From positions 62,001-126,000 of the forward strand of contig CANLNQ010000001.1 in the NCBI GenBank assembly GCA_947492525.1: DNA of 64,000 nucleotides, written 5' to 3'. How positions within the stretch are numbered: the stretch's first letter is position 1; every line of letters begins with the position of its first letter. This DNA comes from an uncultured Granulosicoccus sp. GTDB lineage: Bacteria; Pseudomonadota; Gammaproteobacteria; Granulosicoccales; Granulosicoccaceae. Below, in pieces: positions 8,751 to 16,769 of the stretch. The notes under the pieces are model-generated. The model searched no databases. It was not told where the DNA came from and worked only from the letters and a program-made list of their open reading frames with translations. Both the position numbers and the translations under genes were made by a program.

Positions 8751-8834
8751 CATCACGCATCACGCATCACGCATCACGCATCACGCATCACGCATCACGG
8801 GTCACGGGTCACGGGTCACGGGTCACGGGTCACG
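8751..8834. repeat. Heptamer tandem array A (CATCACG x7, GGTCACG x5)
   Basis: Twelve perfect 7-bp units in unbroken register: seven copies of CATCACG followed by five of GGTCACG. The last four bases (CACG) never change, while the first three switch once as a block. The array sits between two convergent genes and ends 6 bases before the ada stop codon. A frame runs through it but gives only a low-complexity repeat peptide. Confidence 0.97.
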
Positions 8835-8840
8835 GCAGCG

Positions 8841-9896
8841 TCATTCTTCTGCCTCATGTGCCAGCAATTGCTGCTTGCGCTCGACACCCCATCGGTATCC
8901 CGTGATGGAGCCATCGGCACCCACCACTCGGTGACAGGGAACCAGCACCGCCACGGGATTGGCACCGCAGGCACGAGCAACAGCCCGTGCAGCGGTAGGC
9001 TTGCCGATGCGAGCGGCCAACCGCGAATAGCTTTCAGTGGTACCCGGAGCGATCTCCCGCAGCGCCGCCCAGACCTTTTCCTGAAACGCCGTGCCCTGCA
9101 CGTCCAGCGGCAGATTCAGGGCCAGTGACGGATTCTCGATTCCCGCCACCACCTCCTCCACCAGAGCCTGGAGTGCCTGCGTATCGTGGGTCAGCGTAGC
9201 CTTGCTGAAGCGCGTCTGCAGCAGCTGTTTCATCTGCGTCTGGCTCTCCCCGAACAGAATGCTGCAGATGCCTCGCTCGGTGGTGGCCACCACGATCTTG
9301 CCAAAACGGCTGCTGCCGAATGCGTACCGGATGTTCATGCCCTCGCCCTGTCGTTGATAGGATCTTGCGCTCATTCCGAGTCGGGCTGCACCATCGGCGT
9401 AGTAGGCCGAGGAACTGTCGTAGCCGGCATCCAGCAGGGCCTGCGTGACCGAGGATTCACGATCCAGGGCCTTGTCAAGGTTGCGTGCCCTGACCGCCTT
9501 GATGTACTGCTTGGGCGCAATACCCAGAAATTGCCTGAACAGCTTCTGCAGATGATAGCGGCTGATACCCAACTGTTCTGCCAGCGTATCGACCCTGACA
9601 GGTTCGGTGGAAAGCGAGATGAATTCGCAGGCCTTCTCCACCAGCAAACGCTGCCGCACCTGCAACGGTGGCTGGTCTGAATGGCAGCGCTGGCAGGCGC
9701 GCATGCCATCATCCAAGGCCTCTTCCCGACTGTCATAGAAGCGAGTGTGCTCACGCTTGGCCTCCCGCGACGGGCAGGAAGGGTAGCAATAGATTCCCGT
9801 GGTGGTGACGCCATAGACAAAGAAGCTGTCGGCCCTTGTATCGCGGCGCCGTACAGCCTGCCATTTCAGTGTGTCGCTGTCGAATGCACAACTCAT
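8841..9896 (-). CDS. ada: Ada: methylphosphotriester / O6-methylguanine-DNA methyltransferase and regulator
   Basis: This is a full three-part Ada of 351 residues. The N-terminal zinc domain has C37, C41, C68 and C71, spaced as in E. coli Ada, where the first Cys takes the methyl group from DNA phosphotriesters and converts Ada into an activator. An AraC-type helix-turn-helix region follows (about 85-185). The C-terminal MGMT domain has the acceptor Cys321 in PCHRV. The start at 9896 is chosen because AGGAGG lies 8 bases upstream; an in-frame ATG at 9935 lacks this. The gene appears monocistronic. I do not see a clear Ada box upstream. Confidence 0.95.
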   Translation of the reverse strand: MSCAFDSDTLKWQAVRRRDTRADSFFVYGVTTTGIYCYPSCPSREAKREHTRFYDSREEALDDGMRACQRCHSDQPPLQVRQRLLVEKACEFISLSTEPVRVDTLAEQLGISRYHLQKLFRQFLGIAPKQYIKAVRARNLDKALDRESSVTQALLDAGYDSSSAYYADGAARLGMSARSYQRQGEGMNIRYAFGSSRFGKIVVATTERGICSILFGESQTQMKQLLQTRFSKATLTHDTQALQALVEEVVAGIENPSLALNLPLDVQGTAFQEKVWAALREIAPGTTESYSRLAARIGKPTAARAVARACGANPVAVLVPCHRVVGADGSITGYRWGVERKQQLLAHEAEE

Positions 9897-10034
9897 GATG
9901 GCGCTCCTCCTGCCTGACTCCGGATATCGTGGCATCCAGACTAGCTGCCCGCAAAGTCTGCGTCTTCTGAATTTGTGTTTTCAAAAGTGCCCGGCCAACC
10001 ATCCTGATCGGCGACAGGCCGCAGGCACACAGCA

Positions 10035-12290
10035 CTAGAGCTGGGTGAATCCCGGCAGAGAGCCCGAGGCATTCAGCGGATAGATGGAGATGGTGTTCTT
10101 GCCCTGTAACTTGGCATCATACATGGCCGCATCGGCATTCTTGATCAGCTGCGTGGCACTGTCGGCATCCTCCGGATAGCGAGCACAACCGATACTCACC
10201 GAAATGCAGTGCGTCAGCCCATCGACAATGAACGGCAGGCAGAGTGTCTGCCGCAGACGATCGGCAATCTCCCTGATGCCCGGCAAGGTGAAACTGCCGC
10301 TCGCGATGAGCGTGAATTCATCACCACCGAGTCGCGCCAGACAAGCCCGCTCACCCAGCTGCCGTACCACGCAATCGCGAAGACGTTCCGCGACCTGCCG
10401 AAGCAGCTGATCGCCGGCATCATGACCTGCACTGTCATTGACGGCCTTGAAACCGTCAAGATCCATGTACATCAGCACCAGCGCGTCACCGTCCTCACAG
10501 CGTCTGCCAAGCGTTTCCTGAAAACTGCCGCGGTTGGGCAAGTCGGTCAGCGTATCGAAATGAGCCAGCTTCAGCAGGCTCCGGTTGGCTGTCTGCAGGC
10601 TGTGCGCCTGAGTCTCCAGCTTGCCGACATGGAAATGCGTACGCATGGCATTGCCGATGCTGTGGGCCGCACTGTGCAGATCGACCTGCTCGAAGCCCAC
10701 GGGATCCATCAACAGATAGCCGAATTGCAAATCACCGGCATGAATCGGATTGAGTACCAGCTGTCCTGATCGCAGCTCGCCGAGCAGATGATCGGGCAGC
10801 AGCTGCCGGGTGGGAAAGCTCTGCGGTTCGGGGATGTACACCTGCCCATCCTGATACTGATGCAGCAGACTTGCGCTGACATCCGGCCGTTCACCGGCCT
10901 TGTCGTATTTCACCAGGTAGCAGCGTTGCGGATCCATGGAGCGAAGCCACCAGGTCATGGTCTGCAACAAGCCGTCCTGGTCCGAGCAGGAACTCATGCG
11001 CAGCTGCATCGATGCACGCAGCCCCTGCTGTCGTCGCATGAGGTAGTCGTGCTCGACGTTGAACGCCCACAGGCGTTCACGAATGCGCGACAGGGCGATG
11101 AGAATGCGAACACTGGCCTCTGGCGTATATCCCTGATCGAGCATGGCCACCGTCAGCGATTCGATGCGATCACACAGGTTCATCCACCAGTGAATGTTCT
11201 TGAAACTGGCACTGCGATCCAGCATGTCCTCCATGCAATCGGCTGCCGCTGGACACTCCTTTGTCATGGTCTGCCACAGCGCGGCCGAAAGATCATCCAG
11301 GTTCAGCGAGTCCGGGGTCATCAATCCGGACATTGCCGACTGCAGCCAGTGCGACACGGACGCAGTATCACCGATGCTCAGCGCATGATTCTGCCTCGGC
11401 CGAGAGTGGGTCGATGCCCGGGGGATGAATTCACAATCCACGCAATCCTGATGAAAATCGACGGACACCGCAGTCGAGCCGACAAGGTCTGCAGCGGATT
11501 CGGCCACACGTTGCAGTAGCCGATTGACACTGAACGAGGCCATCTTGTCGAATGGCTGTCTCACTGTACTGATGGGTGGTGAGTTGCGTGTAGCCTCCGA
11601 GGTGTCATCAAAGCCCGTGATGGCAATATCATCGGGGATCGAAAACCCGGCAACCTTCACCGCACGCGCCGCACTGAGCGCCATGATGTCGTTGGCAGCC
11701 ACGAAGGTATCCACATCCTGTCGATGCCTCAACAGGGCCGAGACTGCGCTGTAGGTCTTGAATGCATCGAAATCACCTTCCACGATCAGCTCTTCATCGA
11801 CGCTGTACCCATTCTTCTCCAGAACGTCGCGAAAGATTCTTTCCCGACGCTGCGAGTAAGGATCTCCCGGAAAACCGCGAATGAAGGCCAGCCGGGAGCA
11901 ATCGCGGTTCTTCAACAGATGTTGCATCAGATCGACCATGCCATCGTCATCATTGACGAACACGCTGTCGAGTCCTTCGATGGGCAACCCCAGACTGATG
12001 ATCGGCACCTTGAAACGGCCGAAGAAGTAAGCCAGTTCGCCACTGGAGAGCCGCTGACCCAGCGTTCCGGTCAGACAGATGACGCCCGCCACATCGATCT
12101 GCGTGGCAAGGCAGTAGATGGAGTTGCATACCGAGGAAATCCCCATCTGCTGTCCAGCGATACAGACAGTGCCATAACCCGATTGCTTCACGGTATCCGC
12201 AATCGTGTCTACCAGATCCTTGCGGTAATCGACATACTCGTCTGTCAGCACCACAACGGTGCCGGCTGCCTGCTTCATGCGCAAATCCAT
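10035..12290 (-). CDS. Periplasmic-binding-protein-like sensor fused to GGDEF diguanylate cyclase
   Basis: The 751-residue protein begins directly with a LacI/Peripla_BP_3-type ligand-binding fold (about 10-285; VAGVICLTGTLG, GFDDTSEATRNSPPISTVRQP). It has no signal peptide, no membrane segment and no DNA-binding helix-turn-helix. A linker of about 290 residues follows, partly GAF-like, then a GGDEF domain with an intact GGDEF motif near residue 640. The RxxD inhibitory site expected nine residues before GGDEF is absent (Gly and Ala at the Arg and Asp positions). It probably makes c-di-GMP in the cytosol in response to a small ligand, perhaps a sugar. The ligand is unknown. Confidence 0.85.
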   Translation of the reverse strand: MDLRMKQAAGTVVVLTDEYVDYRKDLVDTIADTVKQSGYGTVCIAGQQMGISSVCNSIYCLATQIDVAGVICLTGTLGQRLSSGELAYFFGRFKVPIISLGLPIEGLDSVFVNDDDGMVDLMQHLLKNRDCSRLAFIRGFPGDPYSQRRERIFRDVLEKNGYSVDEELIVEGDFDAFKTYSAVSALLRHRQDVDTFVAANDIMALSAARAVKVAGFSIPDDIAITGFDDTSEATRNSPPISTVRQPFDKMASFSVNRLLQRVAESAADLVGSTAVSVDFHQDCVDCEFIPRASTHSRPRQNHALSIGDTASVSHWLQSAMSGLMTPDSLNLDDLSAALWQTMTKECPAAADCMEDMLDRSASFKNIHWWMNLCDRIESLTVAMLDQGYTPEASVRILIALSRIRERLWAFNVEHDYLMRRQQGLRASMQLRMSSCSDQDGLLQTMTWWLRSMDPQRCYLVKYDKAGERPDVSASLLHQYQDGQVYIPEPQSFPTRQLLPDHLLGELRSGQLVLNPIHAGDLQFGYLLMDPVGFEQVDLHSAAHSIGNAMRTHFHVGKLETQAHSLQTANRSLLKLAHFDTLTDLPNRGSFQETLGRRCEDGDALVLMYMDLDGFKAVNDSAGHDAGDQLLRQVAERLRDCVVRQLGERACLARLGGDEFTLIASGSFTLPGIREIADRLRQTLCLPFIVDGLTHCISVSIGCARYPEDADSATQLIKNADAAMYDAKLQGKNTISIYPLNASGSLPGFTQL

Positions 12291-12483
12291 GGATTATCGA
12301 TACCAACCCACTTGATCATTGGTGTCCAACTTCTGTTAACGGCATGGGATCGAGACAGTTGAGTGCCAGCCCGGCGAGGCTGAACGTGCAATTATTACAG
12401 TACGCGGTTTCAAAGTGCATTCCGCGACGGTAAGTGATAAACAATGTGGATATCTTCTGCGTCGACCGATACAGGCCTTACTC

Positions 12484-12726
12484 ATGGACACACATACCAC
12501 CTCGGCAACCCTGGAAACGCTCATGGAGCAGCTGGGGCTGCCTGCAGACGATGCCTCCCTGCAGCGTTTTGTCGAAGAACATGGACCGCTGCCCGCGGCA
12601 ACCCGGATTGAAGACGCAAGCTTCTGGAGTACGGCTCAGTCGCTCTTTCTCAAGGAAGCCATCGCCCAGGACGCCATGTGGGCCCCGGCTGTTGATCAGC
12701 TGGATGCCCTGCTGCGCAACACCTGA
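12484..12726 (+). CDS. DUF2789 family protein
   Basis: This small 80-residue acidic protein matches the DUF2789 pattern: LMEQLGLP near the start, RFVEEHGPLP, then FWSTAQSLFLKEAI and AVDQLDALLR. No function is known for the family, which occurs in proteobacteria. The start at 12484 fits the family N-terminus; an in-frame upstream codon at 12415 adds 23 residues that do not look homologous. It is transcribed away from the GGDEF sensor gene and converges on the DUF481 gene, whose stop lies 3 bases beyond its own. Confidence 0.8.
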   Translation: MDTHTTSATLETLMEQLGLPADDASLQRFVEEHGPLPAATRIEDASFWSTAQSLFLKEAIAQDAMWAPAVDQLDALLRNT

Positions 12727-12729
12727 CAA

Positions 12730-13629
12730 TCAGAAGACTTCCACTTCCAGATTGACACTCATGGCCGCCTCGACGCCATCGTCGAAGGTATTCCATGGGT
12801 TCACGACACGACTGTTGACGCTGGCGCCGTACTTGAACTTGATGGCCACCGGTCCGCGCACTCGCCAGGACAGGGACGCCTCGGCTTCCGAATAACTCTC
12901 TTCCCCGCCGAAGTCGGAATCCAGCATCAATGACAGGGACACCGTTTCACTCAACAGACGCTTGAAGCGCAGCCCCACATAGCCGACCGACTCCGCCTCG
13001 ACCTCTCCGCTTAACGGTTCGAAACGCCGCCGTCCCACACCGACGGCGGCACTGGCATAGTGCCCACGGCTCTTCCACAACTTGTATCCGACCCCGCCGA
13101 CGTGCAGGGTGGATGAACTGACACCGTCCGGTTCATTGATATCGACATCGGCCAACGCGAACAGGTAGTGACGGGAGGTGAAGAACCAGCGCGGCTGCAC
13201 GCTCAGGAAGCGGCGATCACTGGTCGTGGTCTTGACCCGGTCGGTAACCGGCTCACCTTTGCTGTTCACCACCTGCTTGCCGGAGGCGTCCAGCCGCGTG
13301 ACCTGGGCAACACTGGAGCTGCGATAGAACTTCGCCACCAGTTCATGCTCGAAACGCTCCCCGCGATAGCTCAGATCGGTTCTCGCCGATATCGCACTGG
13401 TGTCGTTGACACCGAATGTGGCCAATGCACCAAATTGCACCTGAGCGTCCCAGCCCTGCTCCAGGTTCTTCGGTATCTCGTAGGATGCCGCACGGGCCAG
13501 CCCGGCCACGATGCACAGGCAACAGGCCAGGGCCACACGCGTGGTACTTCTGGCGCAGAAAGCCACAAGACGCCGCCTCTGGCAGGCAGCGATTCCGCGT
13601 GACTTGCAGCTTGTCCCCACCGATCTCAT
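12730..13629 (-). CDS. DUF481-type outer-membrane beta-barrel protein
   Basis: The 299-residue protein has a long basic N-terminus and a hydrophobic signal core (about 31-47, ending GLARA), then a series of amphipathic strands typical of a small outer-membrane barrel: AQVQFGALATFG, FEHELVAKFYRSS, FLSVQPRWFFT, YLFALADVDI. It ends in LEVEVF, with the terminal Phe expected of outer-membrane barrels. It resembles the YdiY/DUF481 salt-induced group. The region before the signal is unusually long, so the true start may be a later codon. Its function cannot be assigned. Confidence 0.75.
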   Translation of the reverse strand: MRSVGTSCKSRGIAACQRRRLVAFCARSTTRVALACCLCIVAGLARAASYEIPKNLEQGWDAQVQFGALATFGVNDTSAISARTDLSYRGERFEHELVAKFYRSSSVAQVTRLDASGKQVVNSKGEPVTDRVKTTTSDRRFLSVQPRWFFTSRHYLFALADVDINEPDGVSSSTLHVGGVGYKLWKSRGHYASAAVGVGRRRFEPLSGEVEAESVGYVGLRFKRLLSETVSLSLMLDSDFGGEESYSEAEASLSWRVRGPVAIKFKYGASVNSRVVNPWNTFDDGVEAAMSVNLEVEVF

Positions 13630-13723
13630 GCTGCCCGCAAGGCCTCCGAACGTGTCATGCCAATGAACTCCCGATTGAGGGATTCAATAACAATATCCAC
13701 GCCACGCGAGGAGTGCAGAGATC

Positions 13724-13744
13724 ACACTGTGGGAGGAACAGTGT
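13724..13744. promoter_or_regulatory. Inverted repeat ACACTGT-N7-ACAGTGT
   Basis: A perfect 7-bp inverted repeat with a 7-base centre (GGGAGGA) lies in the 240-base gap between the DUF481 gene and the divergent Nudix gene. Its 14-base centre-to-centre spacing and its position between divergent genes suit a dimeric regulator. No known consensus is recognised. Confidence 0.5.
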
Positions 13745-13868
13745 CCTGCCGTAAAGCAGGTTATTCCGGCCTTCAGAAAACCATCAATGTGACGCGGGAG
13801 TCATACAGGAAAGGCAAGATTGAAAATCCGAGGAACGATATGCGGCGGCAGCACACTATACTCAGGTG

Positions 13869-14498
13869 ATGCATGAAAAACTGACTCAAGTGGTTCCGCA
13901 TAATGATGCTGCCCTGCATCAGGACTCCGACCTTCCCGCACCGAATTCATCCAATCCGTTTCGCCAGGCGGCGGTTCTGATTCCACTGGTGCATCATCAG
14001 CAACAGTGGCAGGTACTGTTCATTCGTCGAGCCAGTAACGAACGAGACCGTCACAGCGGTCAGGTTGCCTTTCCGGGTGGTCGCATGGAACCGACGGACG
14101 CCAGCCATGAAGCGGCGGCCTTGCGGGAGACCCGGGAGGAGATCGGGGTACATGCCAATCATATTCATGTGCTGGGCCGTATCAATCCCTACGTGACCAT
14201 CAGCCACTATCAGGTGACACCGGTGATCGGCATCATGAACTGGCCGACGCCACTGAACCTGCAGACTTCCGAGGTGGCACGGGCCTTCATGATTCCACTG
14301 AACTGGCTGCGCGACTCCGACAACTTCACGCTGCGAGCCCGTTCCGAAATGGACCCGCACAGCGCTCGCATGCACCCGATCGTGGTCTATGACGAGTTCG
14401 ATGGCGAAACGCTATGGGGTGCCACCGCCCGAATGACCCTCAACTTTCTGAAAGCGATCGATGAGGGTCAGTTGCTGTTGCCGCTACAAGGTGCCTGA
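13869..14498 (+). CDS. Nudix CoA pyrophosphatase (NudL-like)
   Basis: The Nudix box is complete (GGRMEPTD, then ALRETREEIGV, about residues 74-96, with the REx2EE core). Just before it is the UPF0035 pattern RHSGQVAFPGG, which distinguishes CoA/acyl-CoA pyrophosphatases such as NudL from other Nudix enzymes. These split CoA into phosphopantetheine and 3',5'-ADP. The protein is cytosolic and about 209 residues, near family length. A GTG at 13866 is directly ahead of the ATG at 13869; either could start it. The 3' end overlaps the convergent aminotransferase gene by 15 bases. Confidence 0.9.
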   Translation: MHEKLTQVVPHNDAALHQDSDLPAPNSSNPFRQAAVLIPLVHHQQQWQVLFIRRASNERDRHSGQVAFPGGRMEPTDASHEAAALRETREEIGVHANHIHVLGRINPYVTISHYQVTPVIGIMNWPTPLNLQTSEVARAFMIPLNWLRDSDNFTLRARSEMDPHSARMHPIVVYDEFDGETLWGATARMTLNFLKAIDEGQLLLPLQGA

Positions 14499-15656
14499 AC
14501 GCGCCTGCTCGCCCTGCGACAGTGACGCCACCGCAGCCTTGATGCGGCTCAGACCTTCAAGCAGGGTGGCCCTTGGACAGGCGAAGTTCATGCGCAGGTA
14601 CTGCGACTGACCGAATTGCTCGCCGCCTGACAGGCCGACACCGTGATCTTCGAAGAAGCCCTGCGTGTCTTGCAGCCCGAGTCCTCTGGCGTCGATCCAT
14701 GCCAGATAGGTCGCCTGTATCGGCTCCACCGTCAGGCCTTCCACCTCAGCCAGCTCTGATCGGATGCAGTCGAAATTGCCTGCCAGGTATTGCAACAGCT
14801 CCTGACGCCAGGGACCACCATCGCGAAAGGCTGCCCGTGTTGCCGTGTATGCCAAGGGCGGCACAGGCGAGACGATCGATTGACTGAATTTCCGGAAGCG
14901 CTCGCGAAGCTCCGGGTTGCTGATGATGGCGAACGAGCAGTTCAGACCGGCGATATTCCAGGTCTTGCTGCCGCTCATCAGGGTCACCATGCGATCTGCC
15001 ATCGCGGGGCAGGCCTTGGCCGTGGGATAGTGACGCGCTGAGGCGTCGATCACCAGGTCCGAATGGATTTCATCTGAGACCATGATCACGTCATGTTGTC
15101 TGCACAGCTCCGCCAGCGCCTCGAGCTCCTCGGGCCTGAAGACGGTACCGGTCGGATTGTGCGGCGAGCACATCATCATCAGGCGAGTCTTGTCATTGAA
15201 GGCCGCCTCCATCGCCGGCATGTCGTAGGTCCAGCGGCCATCGACCTTGTGCAGCGGCACTCGAACCACGTTCTGACGTTCCACGTCGTGAGAATCATAG
15301 AAGTGATGGTAGATGGGCGGATTGACCACGATCTCGTCACCATCAGGGCAGAAGGCACGACAGCAGACCGCAAGGCCCGTGACTACGCCCGGCAACCAGA
15401 TGATCCACTCCGGGTCCACCTGCCAGTCATGCTCTCTCTGCAGATGATCGATGACGGATTCAGCCATGCCCTCGGGTGGCAGGGTGTAACCATAGACCGG
15501 ATGTTGCAGTCGTTCCTCGAGCGCCTGCTGTATGGGGGGAGCCACCTCGAAATCCATGTCTGCCACCCAGAATGGCAGGATGTCACGCCCCTTGTAACGG
15601 TCCCATTTCAGGCTCGCCGTATCAGTACGCGCAATCACTTTGTCGAAATCGCTCAT
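14484..15656 (-). CDS. PatB/MalY-type PLP-dependent C-S lyase / aminotransferase
   Basis: This 390-residue fold-type I PLP enzyme starts with the pattern shared by PatB/MalY proteins (LPFWVADMDFEVAPPI). The PLP-binding lysine lies in SGSKTWNIAGL, the Asp that contacts the pyridine nitrogen is in VSDEIHSDL, and CSPHNPTG is the substrate loop. Family members cleave cystathionine or cysteine conjugates to a thiol, pyruvate and ammonia. It lies just downstream of an EamA-type exporter gene on the same strand (78 bases apart), so the two may be co-transcribed. Confidence 0.85.
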   Translation of the reverse strand: MSDFDKVIARTDTASLKWDRYKGRDILPFWVADMDFEVAPPIQQALEERLQHPVYGYTLPPEGMAESVIDHLQREHDWQVDPEWIIWLPGVVTGLAVCCRAFCPDGDEIVVNPPIYHHFYDSHDVERQNVVRVPLHKVDGRWTYDMPAMEAAFNDKTRLMMMCSPHNPTGTVFRPEELEALAELCRQHDVIMVSDEIHSDLVIDASARHYPTAKACPAMADRMVTLMSGSKTWNIAGLNCSFAIISNPELRERFRKFSQSIVSPVPPLAYTATRAAFRDGGPWRQELLQYLAGNFDCIRSELAEVEGLTVEPIQATYLAWIDARGLGLQDTQGFFEDHGVGLSGGEQFGQSQYLRMNFACPRATLLEGLSRIKAAVASLSQGEQARSGTL

Positions 15657-15734
15657 AGGTCTCCAGTCACGTTCGGTTCATTTCACTGCTGAAAGTTAGC
15701 CGCTTGGCCTGCTCGGCACAAGCATCATTGCACA

Positions 15735-16697
15735 TCAGGCCACTGCCACACGACGACGCCAGCGTGCACCAAGGCCATTGCCGACCACCAGCACGTTGCC
15801 CACCAGCACCAGCAGGATGCCGCCCAGAGCCATGGGTGTCCACTGGTAGCCTTCGAACAGACTGCTGATGAGCAACGCGACCAGAGGAAACAGCACGGTG
15901 GCGTAGGCTGCGCGGTCCGCACCGATTCTGCCCACCAGCGTGAGATAGGCGCCGAAGGCGATGATCGAGCCGAATACGCTCAGATACAACAGCGAACCGA
16001 CATAGGGCAGGGACCATTCAAAGGCAAAAACCTGTCCGGTGAACACGGCATAGACCACCATCAACAAGGCACCGTAGGCCATGCCGAAGGCATTGGTCTG
16101 CAGCACCGGCAGATCTTTCGCCTGGTTGCGGGCAGAGAGGATATTGCCCAGCGACGCCGAGAAGGTGGCCACCAGACCGATCCCCAGGCCGGTCAGTACA
16201 TCCGCCCCGGCCGCCTCCGAACGGGCACCGGAGGCAGCGATTTCATGCCAGAAAACCAGGGTAATGCCCAGCAGACCGATCAAGGCCCCCAGCAATACCA
16301 CCGGCTGCACGCGCCGACCGAGAAAGATGGCGCCATTGACGATGTTCATGACAATGACGGTGGAAAAGATGATCGCCACCAGGCCCGAAGTGATGAGACC
16401 GGTGCACCAGTAGAACAGCAGATAGTTGGTACTGAACAGGCACGCGCCCTGCGCCGCCATGGCCAGATGCTCCTGCGGCGTGAAACGCATGCGAACCCCG
16501 CGCAGCTGACACCAGGCCAGCAACAGCAGTGCCGCCAGACCGAATCGATAGGCCAGCGATACCGACTCGTGGACGACGCCCAGCTGAAACTTGATGGCAA
16601 ACCAGGTGGAGCCCCAGATGAGGACGGTCAGCAGATAGAAGATGGAACCTTGCATGGCAGTGGAACGGCGACTTGTCTTGTGGACAACGGAAGGCAT
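15735..16697 (-). CDS. EamA/DMT family transporter
   Basis: This inner-membrane protein of about 320 residues has ten predicted membrane segments in two EamA halves: the first starts YLLTVLIWGSTWFAIKFQLG, the second follows GADVLTGLGIGLVATF. The N-terminal WGSTWFAIK and the motif FGSIIAFGAYL are usual for drug/metabolite exporters of this type. The start is taken at 16697; 16655 (MQGSIF) is also possible. An open frame continues upstream into the MocR gene but is not protein-like. It is divergent from a MocR-type regulator, a frequent regulator-exporter pairing. The substrate is unknown and may be an amino compound. Confidence 0.85.
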   Translation of the reverse strand: MPSVVHKTSRRSTAMQGSIFYLLTVLIWGSTWFAIKFQLGVVHESVSLAYRFGLAALLLLAWCQLRGVRMRFTPQEHLAMAAQGACLFSTNYLLFYWCTGLITSGLVAIIFSTVIVMNIVNGAIFLGRRVQPVVLLGALIGLLGITLVFWHEIAASGARSEAAGADVLTGLGIGLVATFSASLGNILSARNQAKDLPVLQTNAFGMAYGALLMVVYAVFTGQVFAFEWSLPYVGSLLYLSVFGSIIAFGAYLTLVGRIGADRAAYATVLFPLVALLISSLFEGYQWTPMALGGILLVLVGNVLVVGNGLGARWRRRVAVA

Positions 16698-16720
16698 AGC
16701 GTGGATGATGCGAGCCAACA

Positions 16721-16758
16721 ATAACAGATACACATTTCTGGAAATACAACCATAACAG
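16721..16758. promoter_or_regulatory. Direct repeat ATAACAG, candidate MocR operator
   Basis: Two identical copies of ATAACAG start at 16721 and 16752, 31 bases apart, inside the 72-base gap between the EamA and MocR genes. That is about three helical turns, so both face the same side of the DNA. MocR/GabR-type regulators are known to bind spaced direct repeats between themselves and a divergent target. Assignment to this regulator is inference. Confidence 0.5.
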
Positions 16759-16769
16759 TTGACAGCGCC

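Noticed and set aside
8689-8934. Open frames through array A that yield repeated His/Ala/Ser/Arg/Ile/Thr peptides
   Set aside because: Any 7-bp array gives a periodic peptide in every frame. There is no ribosome site and the frames run into the antisense of ada.
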